64,000 nt of DNA from Camarhynchus parvulus (Eukaryota > Chordata > Aves > Passeriformes > Thraupidae). Position 1 is the first letter of the stretch. Each line of letters opens with the position of its first letter. Shown piece by piece: positions 63,221-64,000 of this stretch. The translations under genes were made by a program, and so were the position numbers. Location of the stretch: NCBI RefSeq assembly GCF_901933205.1, contig NC_044584.1, positions 11,821,001 through 11,885,000 of the forward strand, read 5' to 3'. A model generated the notes under the pieces. It had not been told where the DNA came from. It ran no database searches and saw only the letters and a list, made by a program, of their open reading frames with translations.

Positions 63221-63310
63221 CAGCTCATGCAGGGCTCTGGAAACCCTTCCCTGCTCTCCCTGCTGCAGCTCATGCAGGGCTCTGGAAACACCTTCCCTGC
63301 TCTGACCCTG
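63221..63310. repeat. 45-bp tandem duplication
   Basis: CAGCTCATGCAGGGCTCTGG recurs with period 45 (63221 and 63266), followed in both copies by AAAC...CCTTCCCTGCTCT. The copies differ by small substitutions. The location is GC-rich intron 5 DNA. Confidence 0.88.
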
Positions 63311-64000
63311 CTGAAGCCACCCTGCCCCAGCCCCTCTTTGCAGCCACCTCTGGCTCCAGCAGGGAAGGCAGGACAGCTGCGCTCCCAAATAGCCCATCCT
63401 CCCCAAAGCTCACAGATCTCACCCTGATTTTTTTAAAGTTTTTCTAAGCCTTCTGATGTTTACATTCTTGTAACAAACTTTCTCACACATTTTATGTAAA
63501 TAACTTATTGTTTTGCATTCTTTTATAGAAGAAGAGCAATTTGATGGACTATTAGCTTGTCCAGTGTCATTGGAGAATAACACTGTCATCCTCCAATCCA
63601 CTGTCACTTTTAGAAATCTAGAAATATTAGAGTCAGAAATTAAAAGAGCTCTTTCTACCTTGGAAGAGCTGCATGTCTGTGTCGTGTTATTTCGTTTCCT
63701 GTAGTGACACACAGACACACTCCCTGCTGCCACACCTGGGGCTCCATGTCAATAAAGAAGCAGAAACTGCTCACACTAAGCTTGGAAGCAGCAGGGAGCT
63801 GAGACCGCCCTCCTCTTGCTGGGAAAGGAGCAGGAAAGCCCCTTCTAAAAGGGCTCAAGGTATAAAACTCAACACTTTTGGGTCTTGCCGCCTTATGTTT
63901 AATTTGCAGTGTGATCCTGGACAAAAGCTGGCCAGCTTTGTGTGACATTGCCCTGAGAGCAGGTGGTTCTTCTGATGCAGTGGGGAAGATAGACTTGGAT

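Overview
The window is vertebrate, most likely avian and probably songbird, genomic DNA. It is mostly non-coding, with small exons bounded by GT/AG splice sites. It carries a CR1-type LINE fragment and LTR sequences of a type I associate with passerine genomes. No bacterial, viral or organellar gene organisation is present.

One protein-coding gene can be supported: the 3' half of XYLT1 (xylosyltransferase 1, glycosyltransferase family 14), on the minus strand. Seven coding exons run from 52083 down to 18197. Their splice phases join perfectly (0/0, 2/1 and 1/2 junctions all restore codons). Together they encode the C-terminal 529 residues. If the human protein has 959 residues, as I recall, this is residues 431-959, and several landmark residues then fall at their published positions (D494, E529, R481, R598, the five cysteines 542/561/563/572/574, and the 745-747 motif). 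Under the usual 12-exon structure these are exons 6-12. The upstream exons, which encode the membrane anchor, stem and N-terminal half of the catalytic domain, lie beyond 64000.

Layout: 1 to about 10570 is apparent intergenic DNA downstream of XYLT1, with a (GT)16 microsatellite and two AT-rich blocks that could be conserved elements. About 10580-18196 is the probable 7.6 kb 3' UTR. Exons 12, 11, 10, 9, 8, 7 and 6 follow at 18.2-18.5, 26.0-26.4, 31.4-31.6, 34.9-35.1, 37.8-38.0, 40.1-40.3 and 52.0-52.1 kb. From 52084 to the end is part of intron 5, with a 24/25-bp minisatellite, a CR1 fragment and a 45-bp tandem duplication. Intron 8 holds two adjacent LTR-like sequences and a 31-bp tandem duplication that creates a strong-looking decoy splice acceptor next to exon 9.

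The product is the Golgi enzyme that transfers xylose from UDP-xylose to serine in proteoglycan core proteins, the first step of chondroitin/dermatan sulfate and heparan sulfate chain assembly. I found no previously undescribed biological system. The observations most worth a second look are the EWD replacement of the DWD motif, the decoy acceptor, the patterned minisatellite, the paired LTRs and the CpG-rich last exon.
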